Assembly (NCBI GenBank): GCA_963788115.1
Contig: CAWBFD010000002.1
Location: 682,001 to 746,000 of the forward strand
Reading direction: 5' to 3'
DNA from: CAWBFD01 sp963788115
Lineage (GTDB): Bacteria > Actinomycetota > Thermoleophilia > Solirubrobacterales > 70-9
Length of the DNA: 64,000 bases
This document shows, one piece after another, positions 16,939-24,034 of this stretch (the first letter of the stretch is position 1; every line of letters begins with the position of its first letter). Below the pieces are notes generated by a model. It searched no databases. It worked only from the letters and a program-made list of their open reading frames with translations, and was not told the origin of the DNA. Made by a program: the position numbers and the translations under genes.

Positions 16939-17973
16939 TCAGCCGATCGCGACCATGCGCTCGATCGGAAGCCGGGCGCGCTCGGCGATCGGCGCCGGAA
17001 CCCTGACCTCGAACCGCAGCTCGCGCACCGAATCGCGCACCTTGGGCAGCGTGATCATCTTCATGTACCTGCAGAACGCCATCCGGTTCGCCTCGATCAG
17101 GTTCGCCTGCGGGGCCGCCTGCTGGAGCGGATAGAGCATCCCGGTCTCGGTGGCGACGATGTAGCTGCCGTCCGGATTCGCCTCGACGTGCTTCAGCATC
17201 CCCGAGGTCGAGAGCATGTGAACCCCCTCGGCCTCGACGTCGCCGGAGGCGACGTACTCCATCGCCTGGGTCGAGCAGCCGCACTCGGGATGGATCAGGA
17301 ACTCGGCCTCGGGGTGCTCCTCTCGGGTGCGCTCGATGTCCGTGGGACGGATGCCCGCATGCACGTGGCACTCGCCGTCCCAGACGTGGAAGCGGGAGTA
17401 GCGCTCGGGATCCTTGGTGAGGCCGGTCTCGCGCGCGACGAACGACCCCAGCCACATGTCGGGGCCGAACAGGATCTCGGTCTTCGCCCCGTGCTCGCGC
17501 CAGATGTGCTCGACGACCTGAACCGCGTTCGAGGAGGTGCAGCAGTAGTCGGTCTCCGCCTTGACCTCGGCGGAGGTGTTCACGTACATGACCACGACGG
17601 CGCCGGGGTGCTCGGCCTTCCAGGCGCGGAGCTGATCGGCGTCGATCGAGTCCGAGAGGGAGCACCCGGCGTCCGGGTCCGGGATCAGCACCGTCTTCTC
17701 CGGGGAGAGGATCGAGGCCGTCTCCGCCATGAAGTGGACCCCGCAGAAGACGATCACATCGGCGTCGGTGGCGGCGGCCCGGCGCGAGAGGCCGAGCGAG
17801 TCGCCCATGTGGTCGGCGACGTCCTGGACCTCCGGCAGCTGGTAGTTGTGGGCGAGGATGACCGCGTTGCGCTCGGCGGCGAGCGCCCGCACCTCGTCCG
17901 AGAGCTCCCGGATGGCCTCGTCCGAGAGCTCGGAAGTCTGGGTTGGCTCAACCGTCGGCAGCTCGAGCGCCAT
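16939..17973 (-). CDS. nadA: Quinolinate synthase NadA
   Basis: Iron-sulfur enzyme of 344 residues that condenses iminoaspartate with dihydroxyacetone phosphate in de novo NAD synthesis. Family motifs are ILAHNYQLPEVQDVADHMGDSLGLSR, FCGVHFMAETASILSPEKTVLIPD, YCCTSSNAV and HPECGCS; cysteines in these segments and the last ANRMAFCRYM region are the candidate [4Fe-4S] ligands. The ATG at 17973 follows AGAGGAAAG at good spacing. The frame is open for 26 further codons upstream, but these look like leader. nadC is 1.2 kb away on the same strand; nadB is not in the window. Confidence 0.95.
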   Translation of the reverse strand: MALELPTVEPTQTSELSDEAIRELSDEVRALAAERNAVILAHNYQLPEVQDVADHMGDSLGLSRRAAATDADVIVFCGVHFMAETASILSPEKTVLIPDPDAGCSLSDSIDADQLRAWKAEHPGAVVVMYVNTSAEVKAETDYCCTSSNAVQVVEHIWREHGAKTEILFGPDMWLGSFVARETGLTKDPERYSRFHVWDGECHVHAGIRPTDIERTREEHPEAEFLIHPECGCSTQAMEYVASGDVEAEGVHMLSTSGMLKHVEANPDGSYIVATETGMLYPLQQAAPQANLIEANRMAFCRYMKMITLPKVRDSVRELRFEVRVPAPIAERARLPIERMVAIG

Positions 17974-18159
17974 TCGACTTTCCTCTTCGATGTTCGCCGG
18001 CCCGTGCTGGTCCGTGCGACCAGACTCAAACCGAGCGAATGACTGGCGCACAGTCTAGTCAACTGCACCGGCCTCACCCGTCGCAATCGGGGGGCTTCGC
18101 CCCTCTGCTCCGGGTCAGATACCTGGTGACGCTGCCCGCCCGGCGCCTACGCTTAGTGC

Positions 18160-19029
18160 GTGCCCGAGCTGCCCGAGGTCGAGATCACGGCGCGCCGCCT
18201 CGGCTCGTCCCTGCGAGGGGTTGAGGTCGAATCGGCGCTCGCGCCCGGGATGGTGGCGCTGAAGAGCGTCGATCCGCCGCTCTCGGTGCTCGCCGGACGC
18301 CCGATCGACGGCGTGCGGCGGATCGGGAAGATGCCCGTGGTGGGGTTCGGCCCCGGCAGCGACGGCGACGGTTCGCGGCTCGACCTGCTGATCCACCTGA
18401 TGTCCGCGGGCCGCCTCCAGGTCTACGACAAGCGCGCCTCGCTCCGCGACCGCCGCTCGCGGGTGCTGGTCCGCCTGACCGACGGGCGTGAGCTTCGCCT
18501 GCGCGAATTCGGGACCAAGCAGCGGGCCTGGGCAAAGCTCCTGCGCGACGGCGAGGTGCGGGGCGAGGAGATGGTGGCGACGCTCGGCCCCGAGGCCTGG
18601 CCCGCTCCGGACCTCGAGACGCTGGCAGGCCTCGTGGACCAGCCTCGCCATCTGCACCCGATGCTCCGCGACCAGCGCGTGATCGCCGGCATCGGGCGTT
18701 CCTGGGTGGACGAGATCCTCTGGGAGGCACGCCTGTCCCCGTTCAAGCAGGGCTCGGACCTGGAGGCCGATGAGGTGGAGCGCCTTCACGGCGCCCTGCA
18801 CGTGCTCGGCGACGCGCTCGACCATTACGAGGAGGCGATCGGAGAGCGGCTCCCCGACAAGCTGCCGATGCCCCTGCGGGTCCACAAGCGCCAGGGCGAG
18901 CCATGCCCGCGTTGCGGCGTCACGCTGGCCGCCGTCCACTTCGCCGAGCACGTCACCACCTACTGCCCCGACGAGCAAACCGGCGGACGCATGCTCAAGG
19001 ACCGGCGGCTGTCGCGGCTCCTGAAGTGA
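18160..19029 (+). CDS. mutM: Formamidopyrimidine-DNA glycosylase (Fpg/Nei family), atypical zinc finger
   Basis: Base-excision repair glycosylase of 289 residues from the GTG at 18160. The mature N-terminus PELPEVE supplies the catalytic proline and glutamate. A conserved lysine is in RRIGKMPVV near residue 58, and the helix-two-turn-helix region covers VIAGIGRSWVDEILWEARLSP. The C-terminal zinc finger begins CPRCGVTL, but the last pair reads YCPDEQ instead of CPxCQ, so the fourth cysteine is missing. This suggests weak or altered zinc binding. It is divergent from nadA. Confidence 0.9.
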   Translation: MPELPEVEITARRLGSSLRGVEVESALAPGMVALKSVDPPLSVLAGRPIDGVRRIGKMPVVGFGPGSDGDGSRLDLLIHLMSAGRLQVYDKRASLRDRRSRVLVRLTDGRELRLREFGTKQRAWAKLLRDGEVRGEEMVATLGPEAWPAPDLETLAGLVDQPRHLHPMLRDQRVIAGIGRSWVDEILWEARLSPFKQGSDLEADEVERLHGALHVLGDALDHYEEAIGERLPDKLPMPLRVHKRQGEPCPRCGVTLAAVHFAEHVTTYCPDEQTGGRMLKDRRLSRLLK

Positions 19030-19114
19030 GCCGGTGGTGCCGGCGGTCCGCCTGCAGGCGACAGGGCTGCGCTTTCGCGACCTCAAGCCTGACAATGGAT
19101 CGCTGATTGATTCT

Positions 19115-19130
19115 CTTGGCCATGGCCAAG
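19115..19130. terminator. Perfect 16-bp palindrome between convergent mutM and nadC
   Basis: CTTGGCCATGGCCAAG is self-complementary and sits between two convergent genes, about 86 bp past the mutM stop and 43 bp past the nadC stop. It could be a shared bidirectional terminator, although there is no T-tract and the loop would be minimal. The rest of the gap (19030-19172) holds no gene. Confidence 0.35.
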
Positions 19131-19172
19131 ACAAGGCATCAGCGAGCGGGAGCGAGGGGTCTGACGTCGAGC

Positions 19173-20027
19173 TCAACCGGGCTCGACCAGCATGCTCAGG
19201 TCGAGCGCCGGCGCCGAATGGGTGAGCGCGCCGACTGAGATGAAGTCGACGCCGGTCGCGGCCACCTCGGCGACGTTCTCGAGCGTAATCCCGCCGGAGG
19301 CCTCGAGCTCGGCCCGCTGGCCCTCGCCGGCCGCCGCGTCGCGCGCGGCGACCGCAGCGCGTAGCTCCGCCGCCGTCATGTTGTCGAGCAGGATCCACGC
19401 CGCCCCCGCGGCGAGCGCCTCGGCCACCTCCTCGGCATCGCGGCACTCGACCTGCACGGCGAGATCCGGACGCGCAAGGCGCGCGTGCCTCACGGCCTCG
19501 CCGACGCCCCCGGCGAGCATCGCGTGGTTCTCCTTGATCAGAATCGCGTCGTAGAGACCCATGCGGTGGTTGCGCCCGCCCCCGGCTGCAACCGCCGCCT
19601 TCTCCAGCGCGCGGAGCCCCGGGGTCGTCTTGCGTGTGTCGAGGATCGCGGCCCCGCTGCCGCCGACAGCGTCGACGAAGCGAGCCGTCAGTGTGGCCAC
19701 CCCCGACAGGTGGCACAGCAGGTTGAGCGCCGTCCGCTCCCCGGCCAGGAGCGCCCGCGCCGGGCCGGCAAGCTCCGCGGCCACCACCGGGACGGTTTCG
19801 CGCCACTCCCCCTCGGCCACCAGGGCGTCGAACGACTCGGCCCCGGTCTGAGCAAACGTCGCGGCGGCGACCTCGAGGCCGAAGATCACGCCCGGCTGCT
19901 TCTGGACGATTCGCGCCCGGGCACGCGCCTCCGCCGGGACCACGGACTCGCCCGTCACGTCGCCGGGCCCGACGTCCTCGGCCAGCGCCCGGGCGACGAG
20001 CTCGGGAATGTCGTCCGTCCCGATCAT
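19173..20027 (-). CDS. nadC: Nicotinate-nucleotide diphosphorylase (carboxylating) NadC
   Basis: Quinolinate phosphoribosyltransferase, 284 residues, the step after NadA in NAD synthesis. Seen are the N-terminal domain (DVTGESVVPAEARARARIVQKQPGVIFGL), the helix ERTALNLLCHLSGVATLTARFVDAV, the substrate-binding ILDTRKTTPGLRALEKAAVAAGGGRNHRMGLYDAILIKENH, and the barrel end WILLDNMTAAEL and ASGGITLENV. All the usual active-site residues (Arg/Lys/His in TRKTTPGLR and RNHRMGL) appear present. Start at the ATG at 20027. Confidence 0.95.
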   Translation of the reverse strand: MIGTDDIPELVARALAEDVGPGDVTGESVVPAEARARARIVQKQPGVIFGLEVAAATFAQTGAESFDALVAEGEWRETVPVVAAELAGPARALLAGERTALNLLCHLSGVATLTARFVDAVGGSGAAILDTRKTTPGLRALEKAAVAAGGGRNHRMGLYDAILIKENHAMLAGGVGEAVRHARLARPDLAVQVECRDAEEVAEALAAGAAWILLDNMTAAELRAAVAARDAAAGEGQRAELEASGGITLENVAEVAATGVDFISVGALTHSAPALDLSMLVEPG

Positions 20028-20095
20028 GCGAGTTCACTCAGGGTAGGCCGATGTCCAGCACCGAATATACTTGTATGTGCAAATACATCGACACT

Positions 20096-20524
20096 ATGAG
20101 CAGACACAAGACAACGAAAAGCACCGAGGGCCGGACACCGCGTCGCGGCCGGATCTGGGTACTCGACACCGAGACGAAGGGCACCGGTGCCGAGATGGTT
20201 CCGCTCGAGCGGACGCTGAAGCGGGAGGCGCCGAGGACCGAGAGGATCAAGGTCATCCGGCGCAAGCCCAGGGGATCGTCAATCGACGCGCCCGAGCCGA
20301 CCACCGAGACGCCCGAGACCGGTCCGCGGAGGTTCAAGGTCGTCGACGTGCTGAGTCGGGAGGTGCTTGCGGAGGATGCGAGCACCCAGGCGACCCTGGA
20401 GCTTCTGAAGGAGCGGCGCAGCATCGTCGACGTGCGTGTCTACGTGTGGGAGGACCAAGCCGAGGACTGGCGACCGCTGACCTTGAGCGAGCAGCAGGCG
20501 CTCCGGGACCTTCGCGGCCGCTAG
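20096..20524 (+). CDS. Hypothetical protein with RIWVLDTETKGTGAEMVPLE N-terminal motif
   Basis: Not recognised as a named family. From the ATG at 20096 it is 142 residues; in-frame ATGs at 20051 and 20075 would extend it. The N-terminal third (RRGRIWVLDTETKGTGAEM) is basic with a strand-like core, followed by a proline/threonine-rich linker (APEPTTETPETGP), then a compact domain RRFKVVDVLSREVLAEDAST that continues to the C-terminus. Soluble, probably cytosolic. The stop overlaps the convergent FIST gene by 4 bp. The upstream region is AT-rich for this genome and has a small inverted repeat (TGTAT/ATACA at about 20072-20087). Confidence 0.65.
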   Translation: MSRHKTTKSTEGRTPRRGRIWVLDTETKGTGAEMVPLERTLKREAPRTERIKVIRRKPRGSSIDAPEPTTETPETGPRRFKVVDVLSREVLAEDASTQATLELLKERRSIVDVRVYVWEDQAEDWRPLTLSEQQALRDLRGR

Positions 20525-21699
20525 TTCGTCGGCCGGCGGCCAGCGCGCGGGAACACCGCCATCGTCGCCGTGAACCCGTGCAGGAAGTTACGTCCGCCGA
20601 CCGGCCCGATCTCGCCGGCGCAGAAGAACCCACCGGCGGGGATCCCCAGCGCGTCGTCGATCGCGGTCGCGTCGTGGTCGGGCACCTGGAACATGTGCGA
20701 GCCACGTCCGTTGCAGGTGAACAGGAGCGCCCCGGCGGCGCCGGAAGCACCCAGCGCCGCCACCTGCGAGCGGAGCGCTGCGCGCAGGTCCTCGTCGGCC
20801 GAGGCGCCGTCGCGGACGTGCATCCGCACCGTCTGGCCCACCCGCACGCGCTCGCCAGCCGCGATCGTCCCGGCGCTGGGATCGGCGCCGACGATGGGCC
20901 GCACGAGGAAGTCCCCGCGCTCGTACTCGGGCTGGTTCTCGTCGATCACGATCCCGAGCAGGAGGCCTCCGGAGGCCAGCTCCTGCTCGCGCGGATCGAG
21001 CGACGCGATCGCCTCGCGGAGGCGCTCGATCGCCGGCTGACTCGCCAGCTCCTCGATCACGTTGCCCTCGGCCGCGGTCACGGTCATCTCCGGACCCACC
21101 GGCGCCGCGCCCTGGGAGACGCAGGTGAGCACCTCGACCCCTGCGAGGGAGCAGGCGACGGCCCCGCCGTCGACCACGTCCCCATCGCGGAACAGCGAGG
21201 CCGAGCCGGCGGCGGCCGCGCTCGCGAGGCCGCCCAGCACCGGCATCCCGGGACGCACCTCGTTCAGGTGGGCGAGGAGCGCCTCGGTCGGAAAGGTGTA
21301 CGGGTCGGCGAGCACCACCAGCGCCTCTCCCAGCGCGTCTGGATCCGGCAGACCGTGAAGCTCGGCGCCGTCCTCGACCCGCTCGACCTCGAGCTCGTGG
21401 GTGGAGAGCGTCGCCTCCGGGAGCGAGGCTGCCCAGACGACCGCCCCCGGGCCCTCCTCGATCTCCCGCCCTGCGCCGACCACGCCCCCGGCGCCGCAGC
21501 CGATCAGGCAGTCCGGCTCGAGCTCGTCGTGAACGGCCGACAGGATCCACTTGCCGCGCCCGAGGTGCGGGGCGCCGGCGAAGACGAAACAGAGATCGCA
21601 GGGGGCCCCGAGCCCTCGCCGCGCCTGCCTCGCGGCGTCGGAGAACGCCTCGACCGCATCGAACTCGTCCGACAGCCCCACGGCGATCCTGACGGGCAT
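20521..21699 (-). CDS. FIST domain signal-transduction protein
   Basis: Cytosolic protein of 392 residues resembling the FIST (F-box and intracellular signal transduction) family, with FIST_N followed by FIST_C. Visible features are the N-terminal AVGLSDEFDAVEAFSDAARQA, HDELEPDCLIGCGAGGVVGAGREIEEG, the central VLGGLASAAAAGSASLFRDGDVV, and the C-terminal ALLFTCNGRGSHMF followed by PAGGFFCAGEIGPVGGRNFLHG. The last segments are FIST_C hallmarks. The family is proposed to sense small ligands such as amino acids, but the ligand here is unknown. Confidence 0.88.
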   Translation of the reverse strand: MPVRIAVGLSDEFDAVEAFSDAARQARRGLGAPCDLCFVFAGAPHLGRGKWILSAVHDELEPDCLIGCGAGGVVGAGREIEEGPGAVVWAASLPEATLSTHELEVERVEDGAELHGLPDPDALGEALVVLADPYTFPTEALLAHLNEVRPGMPVLGGLASAAAAGSASLFRDGDVVDGGAVACSLAGVEVLTCVSQGAAPVGPEMTVTAAEGNVIEELASQPAIERLREAIASLDPREQELASGGLLLGIVIDENQPEYERGDFLVRPIVGADPSAGTIAAGERVRVGQTVRMHVRDGASADEDLRAALRSQVAALGASGAAGALLFTCNGRGSHMFQVPDHDATAIDDALGIPAGGFFCAGEIGPVGGRNFLHGFTATMAVFPRAGRRPTN

Positions 21700-21719
21700 G
21701 GACTAGACGGTAGCCGGGG

Positions 21720-22842
21720 CTACCCGCTGCTTGTGTCGCCCGCCGAGCGCAGCAGGTACTCGCGCACGAAGCCGTCGATGTCGCCGTCGAGGACACGGTC
21801 GGCATCGCCGATCTCGAATCCGGTGCGGTGGTCCTTGACCCGCTGCGAGGGATGGAGGGTGTAGCTGCGGATCTGCGAGCCCCACTCCGCCGCCTTCTGC
21901 TCGCCGCGCTCGACCGCCAGCTCCTCGGCCCGCTTTCGCTCCTCCAGCTCCAGCAGGCGGGCCCGCAGGAGGCGCATCGCCGTCGCCTTGTTCTGCGCCT
22001 GGGAGCGCTCGTTCTGGCACTGGACCACGATCCCAGTCGGGAGGTGGGTGATCCGCACGGCCGAGTCGGTCTTGTTCACGTGCTGGCCGCCTGCGCCCGA
22101 GGCGCGGTAGGTGTCCACCCGAAGGTCCTCGTCGTCGATCTCGACCTCGACCTCGTCGTCCACCAGCGGCGCCACGTCGACCTGGGCGAAGGCGGTGTGC
22201 CGCCGCTTCTGCGCGTCGAACGGCGAGATTCGAACCAATCGGTGGACGCCCCGCTCGGCCGCGAACAGCCCGTAGGCGTTCTCGCCCTTGGCGATGAAGG
22301 TCGCCGACTTGATCCCCGCCTCCTCCCCCGCGGAGGCCTCCTTCATCTCGACCTCGAATCCGCGGCGCTCGGCCCACCGCAGGTACATCCGCAGCAGCAT
22401 CTCGGCCCAGTCCTGGGAATCGGTGCCGCCGGCTCCGGAGCGCACCGTGACCACGGCGTCGCCGGCGTCGTAGCGGCCGGCGAACAGGCGCGCCTCCTCA
22501 AGGGTCGCCAGCCGCGCCTCGATCGAGTCGAGCTGGGCGGAGAGCTCCGTCGCGATCTCCGGGTCGTCCTCCGCGAGCTCGGCCAGCTCGTCCAGGTCGG
22601 CCACGTCGGACTCGAGCTCGCGGAAGGTCGCGAGCCGCTCCTGCGCCCGCTTGTGGGCGGGCGCAGTCCTCGAGGCCCGCTCCTGGTCGTCCCAGAATCC
22701 GGGACGCTGCATCTCGGCCTCGAGCCGCTCTACCTCGGATTCGAGGGCAGCGGGGTCAAAGGTAGTCCGCGAGCAGGGTGAGGCTCTCGCGCGCCTGCGC
22801 GATGCGGTTGCTCACGGCCTCATTCGAGACGGCTTCGGCCAT
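21720..22842 (-). CDS. prfB: Peptide chain release factor 2, with programmed +1 frameshift
   Basis: RF2 recognises UGA and UAA. Two frames are joined. The zero frame starts at the ATG at 22842 and runs 28 codons to TGA at 22758-22756 (MAEAVSNEAVSNRIAQA...). The slippery site CTTTGAC (22761-22755) then shifts +1 to continue DPAALESEVERLEAEMQRP and on to the stop at 21720. The product is 373 residues. The SPF tripeptide (VRISPFDAQKRR) and catalytic GGQ (ASGAGGQHVNK) are intact. This shift is an ancient autoregulatory feature of prfB in many bacteria. It lies in the conserved neighbourhood of secA. Confidence 0.95.
22755..22761 (-). other. prfB +1 programmed frameshift site
   Basis: CTT TGA C: the zero-frame UGA is slow to be read when RF2 is scarce, and the ribosome slips from CUU to UUU and resumes at GAC. 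The upstream codons GCGGACTAC carry no clear Shine-Dalgarno-like stimulator, unlike E. coli with AGGGGG. The coding frames on both sides are continuous with RF2 homology. Confidence 0.93.
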
Positions 22843-22851
22843 GAAGGGAGC

Positions 22852-23484
22852 TTATTGGGGCGATAGCGACGAGAGCGCCCGCTGCCGTTCCCGCTCGACC
22901 TCCTCGCGAGCCCAGCAGCCGGCGAGGTGGTCGTTGACGATGCCGCATGCCTGCATCGACGCGTAGGCCGTGGTCGGTCCCACGAACTGAAATCCCCGGC
23001 GCTTGAGCTCCTTCGCCAGCGCCTTCGACTCGGGGGTGACGGACGCAACCTCGGCGAACGAGCCCGGGGCCGGGCGGTCCCCGTCGGGTCGAAACGACCA
23101 GACGAGGCCCGCGAACGACTCCCCCGCCTCGCGCATGTCGGCCGCGGCGCGGGCGTTGGTGATCGTCGCCTCGATCTTGGCCCGGTTGCGGACGATCCCG
23201 GCGTCGGCCAGGAGCCGGGCGACGTCGGCCTCGTCGAACGCTGCCACGCGCTCGATCTCGAACCGGGCGAAGGCTTCGCGGAAGGCGTCGCGCTTGCGCA
23301 GGATCGTGAGCCACGAGAGCCCCGACTGGAATGCCTCGAGCGAGAACCGCTCGAACAGCCCTTGATCGTCGGTCACCGGTCGGCCCCACTCACCGTCGTG
23401 GTAAGGGAGGTAATCGGGACCCGACGCGCCCCAGCCGCAGCGTGGGCGGCCGTCCGGACCCGGGGCCAGCGATCTCTCGCTCAA
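22852..23484 (-). CDS. tag: DNA-3-methyladenine glycosylase I
   Basis: Alkylation-repair glycosylase of 210 residues. Family landmarks are RCGWGASGPDYLPYHDGEWGRPVTDD at the N-terminus, LFERFSLEAFQSGLSWLTILRKRDAFREAFARF, and near the C-terminus FQFVGPTTAYASMQACGIVNDHLAGC; the Cys and His residues in these segments bind the structural zinc. Start assigned to the TTG at 23484, preceded by AGCAGG and overlapping the upstream SnoaL-like stop (TTGA). The frame is open upstream but only as shadow. The gene ends 9 bp before prfB. Confidence 0.9.
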   Translation of the reverse strand: MSERSLAPGPDGRPRCGWGASGPDYLPYHDGEWGRPVTDDQGLFERFSLEAFQSGLSWLTILRKRDAFREAFARFEIERVAAFDEADVARLLADAGIVRNRAKIEATITNARAAADMREAGESFAGLVWSFRPDGDRPAPGSFAEVASVTPESKALAKELKRRGFQFVGPTTAYASMQACGIVNDHLAGCWAREEVERERQRALSSLSPQ

Positions 23485-23897
23485 CCTGCTTCCTGAACGA
23501 TGCCCGCGGCGGCCATCGCCTCGCCCATGTCCTCGAACGGCTGCCAGCGAGCGATCAGCCCGTCGCGGATGGTGGCCACGATCACGAGCGCGGTCTCGTG
23601 GGCGACCCTGCCGTGATCGCGCCCACTCTGCGGATCGCGCCAGTACCACTGGCGACGCACGGCGGCGAGCACGTGCGCGCCGTGTTCCCGCAGCTCGTCG
23701 AGCACGAGACGCTGGCGCAGATAGCCGATGGGGTTGGGGGTCGCCCAGCGTCGGGCCTCGTCCCGGCCGATCACGAGCCCGCGGCTCGCCTGGATCTCGA
23801 CCTCGGGATCGAGCACCGCGACGAGCACATCGACGTCCTCGTCATTGAACGCGTCGATGAAGGTGCGGACGGCGTCGGGGCCGGAGGTTTCCCTCAT
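23481..23897 (-). CDS. SnoaL/NTF2-like protein
   Basis: Small cystatin-like alpha+beta barrel of 138 residues from the ATG at 23897. Typical features are the N-terminal helix DAVRTFIDAFNDEDVDVLVAVLDPEVEIQ, then RGLVIGRDEARRW, and repeated strand patterns ending ARWQPFEDMGEAMAAAG. The superfamily holds isomerases, cyclases and many proteins of unknown role, so no function is claimed. It lies directly upstream of tag with overlapping stop/start. An in-frame ATG at 24077 overlaps the neighbouring secA region and is not preferred. Confidence 0.8.
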   Translation of the reverse strand: MRETSGPDAVRTFIDAFNDEDVDVLVAVLDPEVEIQASRGLVIGRDEARRWATPNPIGYLRQRLVLDELREHGAHVLAAVRRQWYWRDPQSGRDHGRVAHETALVIVATIRDGLIARWQPFEDMGEAMAAAGIVQEAG

Positions 23898-23941
23898 CGA
23901 ATTACGAACGGTCGCGAAAACCAAGCAGGTCGCGGGACGCA

Positions 23942-23995
23942 GCCCGATCGGCGAAGCGAGCGCACTCGAGGCGTGCGTGAGCGAGACGATCGGGC
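23942..23995. terminator. Long inverted repeat downstream of secA
   Basis: Arms GCCCGATCG (23942-23950) and CGATCGGGC (23987-23995) enclose a loop that holds a second stem (GCGCAC with GTGCGT). It lies about 40-90 bp past the secA stop on the - strand. No T-tract follows, so it could act as a factor-dependent terminator or be a dispersed palindrome; GCGAGCG-rich sequence of similar style occurs at 14920-15020. Confidence 0.4.
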
Positions 23996-24034
23996 GAGGA
24001 CCGCGAGATGCGCCGGTTTGCAGCGACCGCACTC

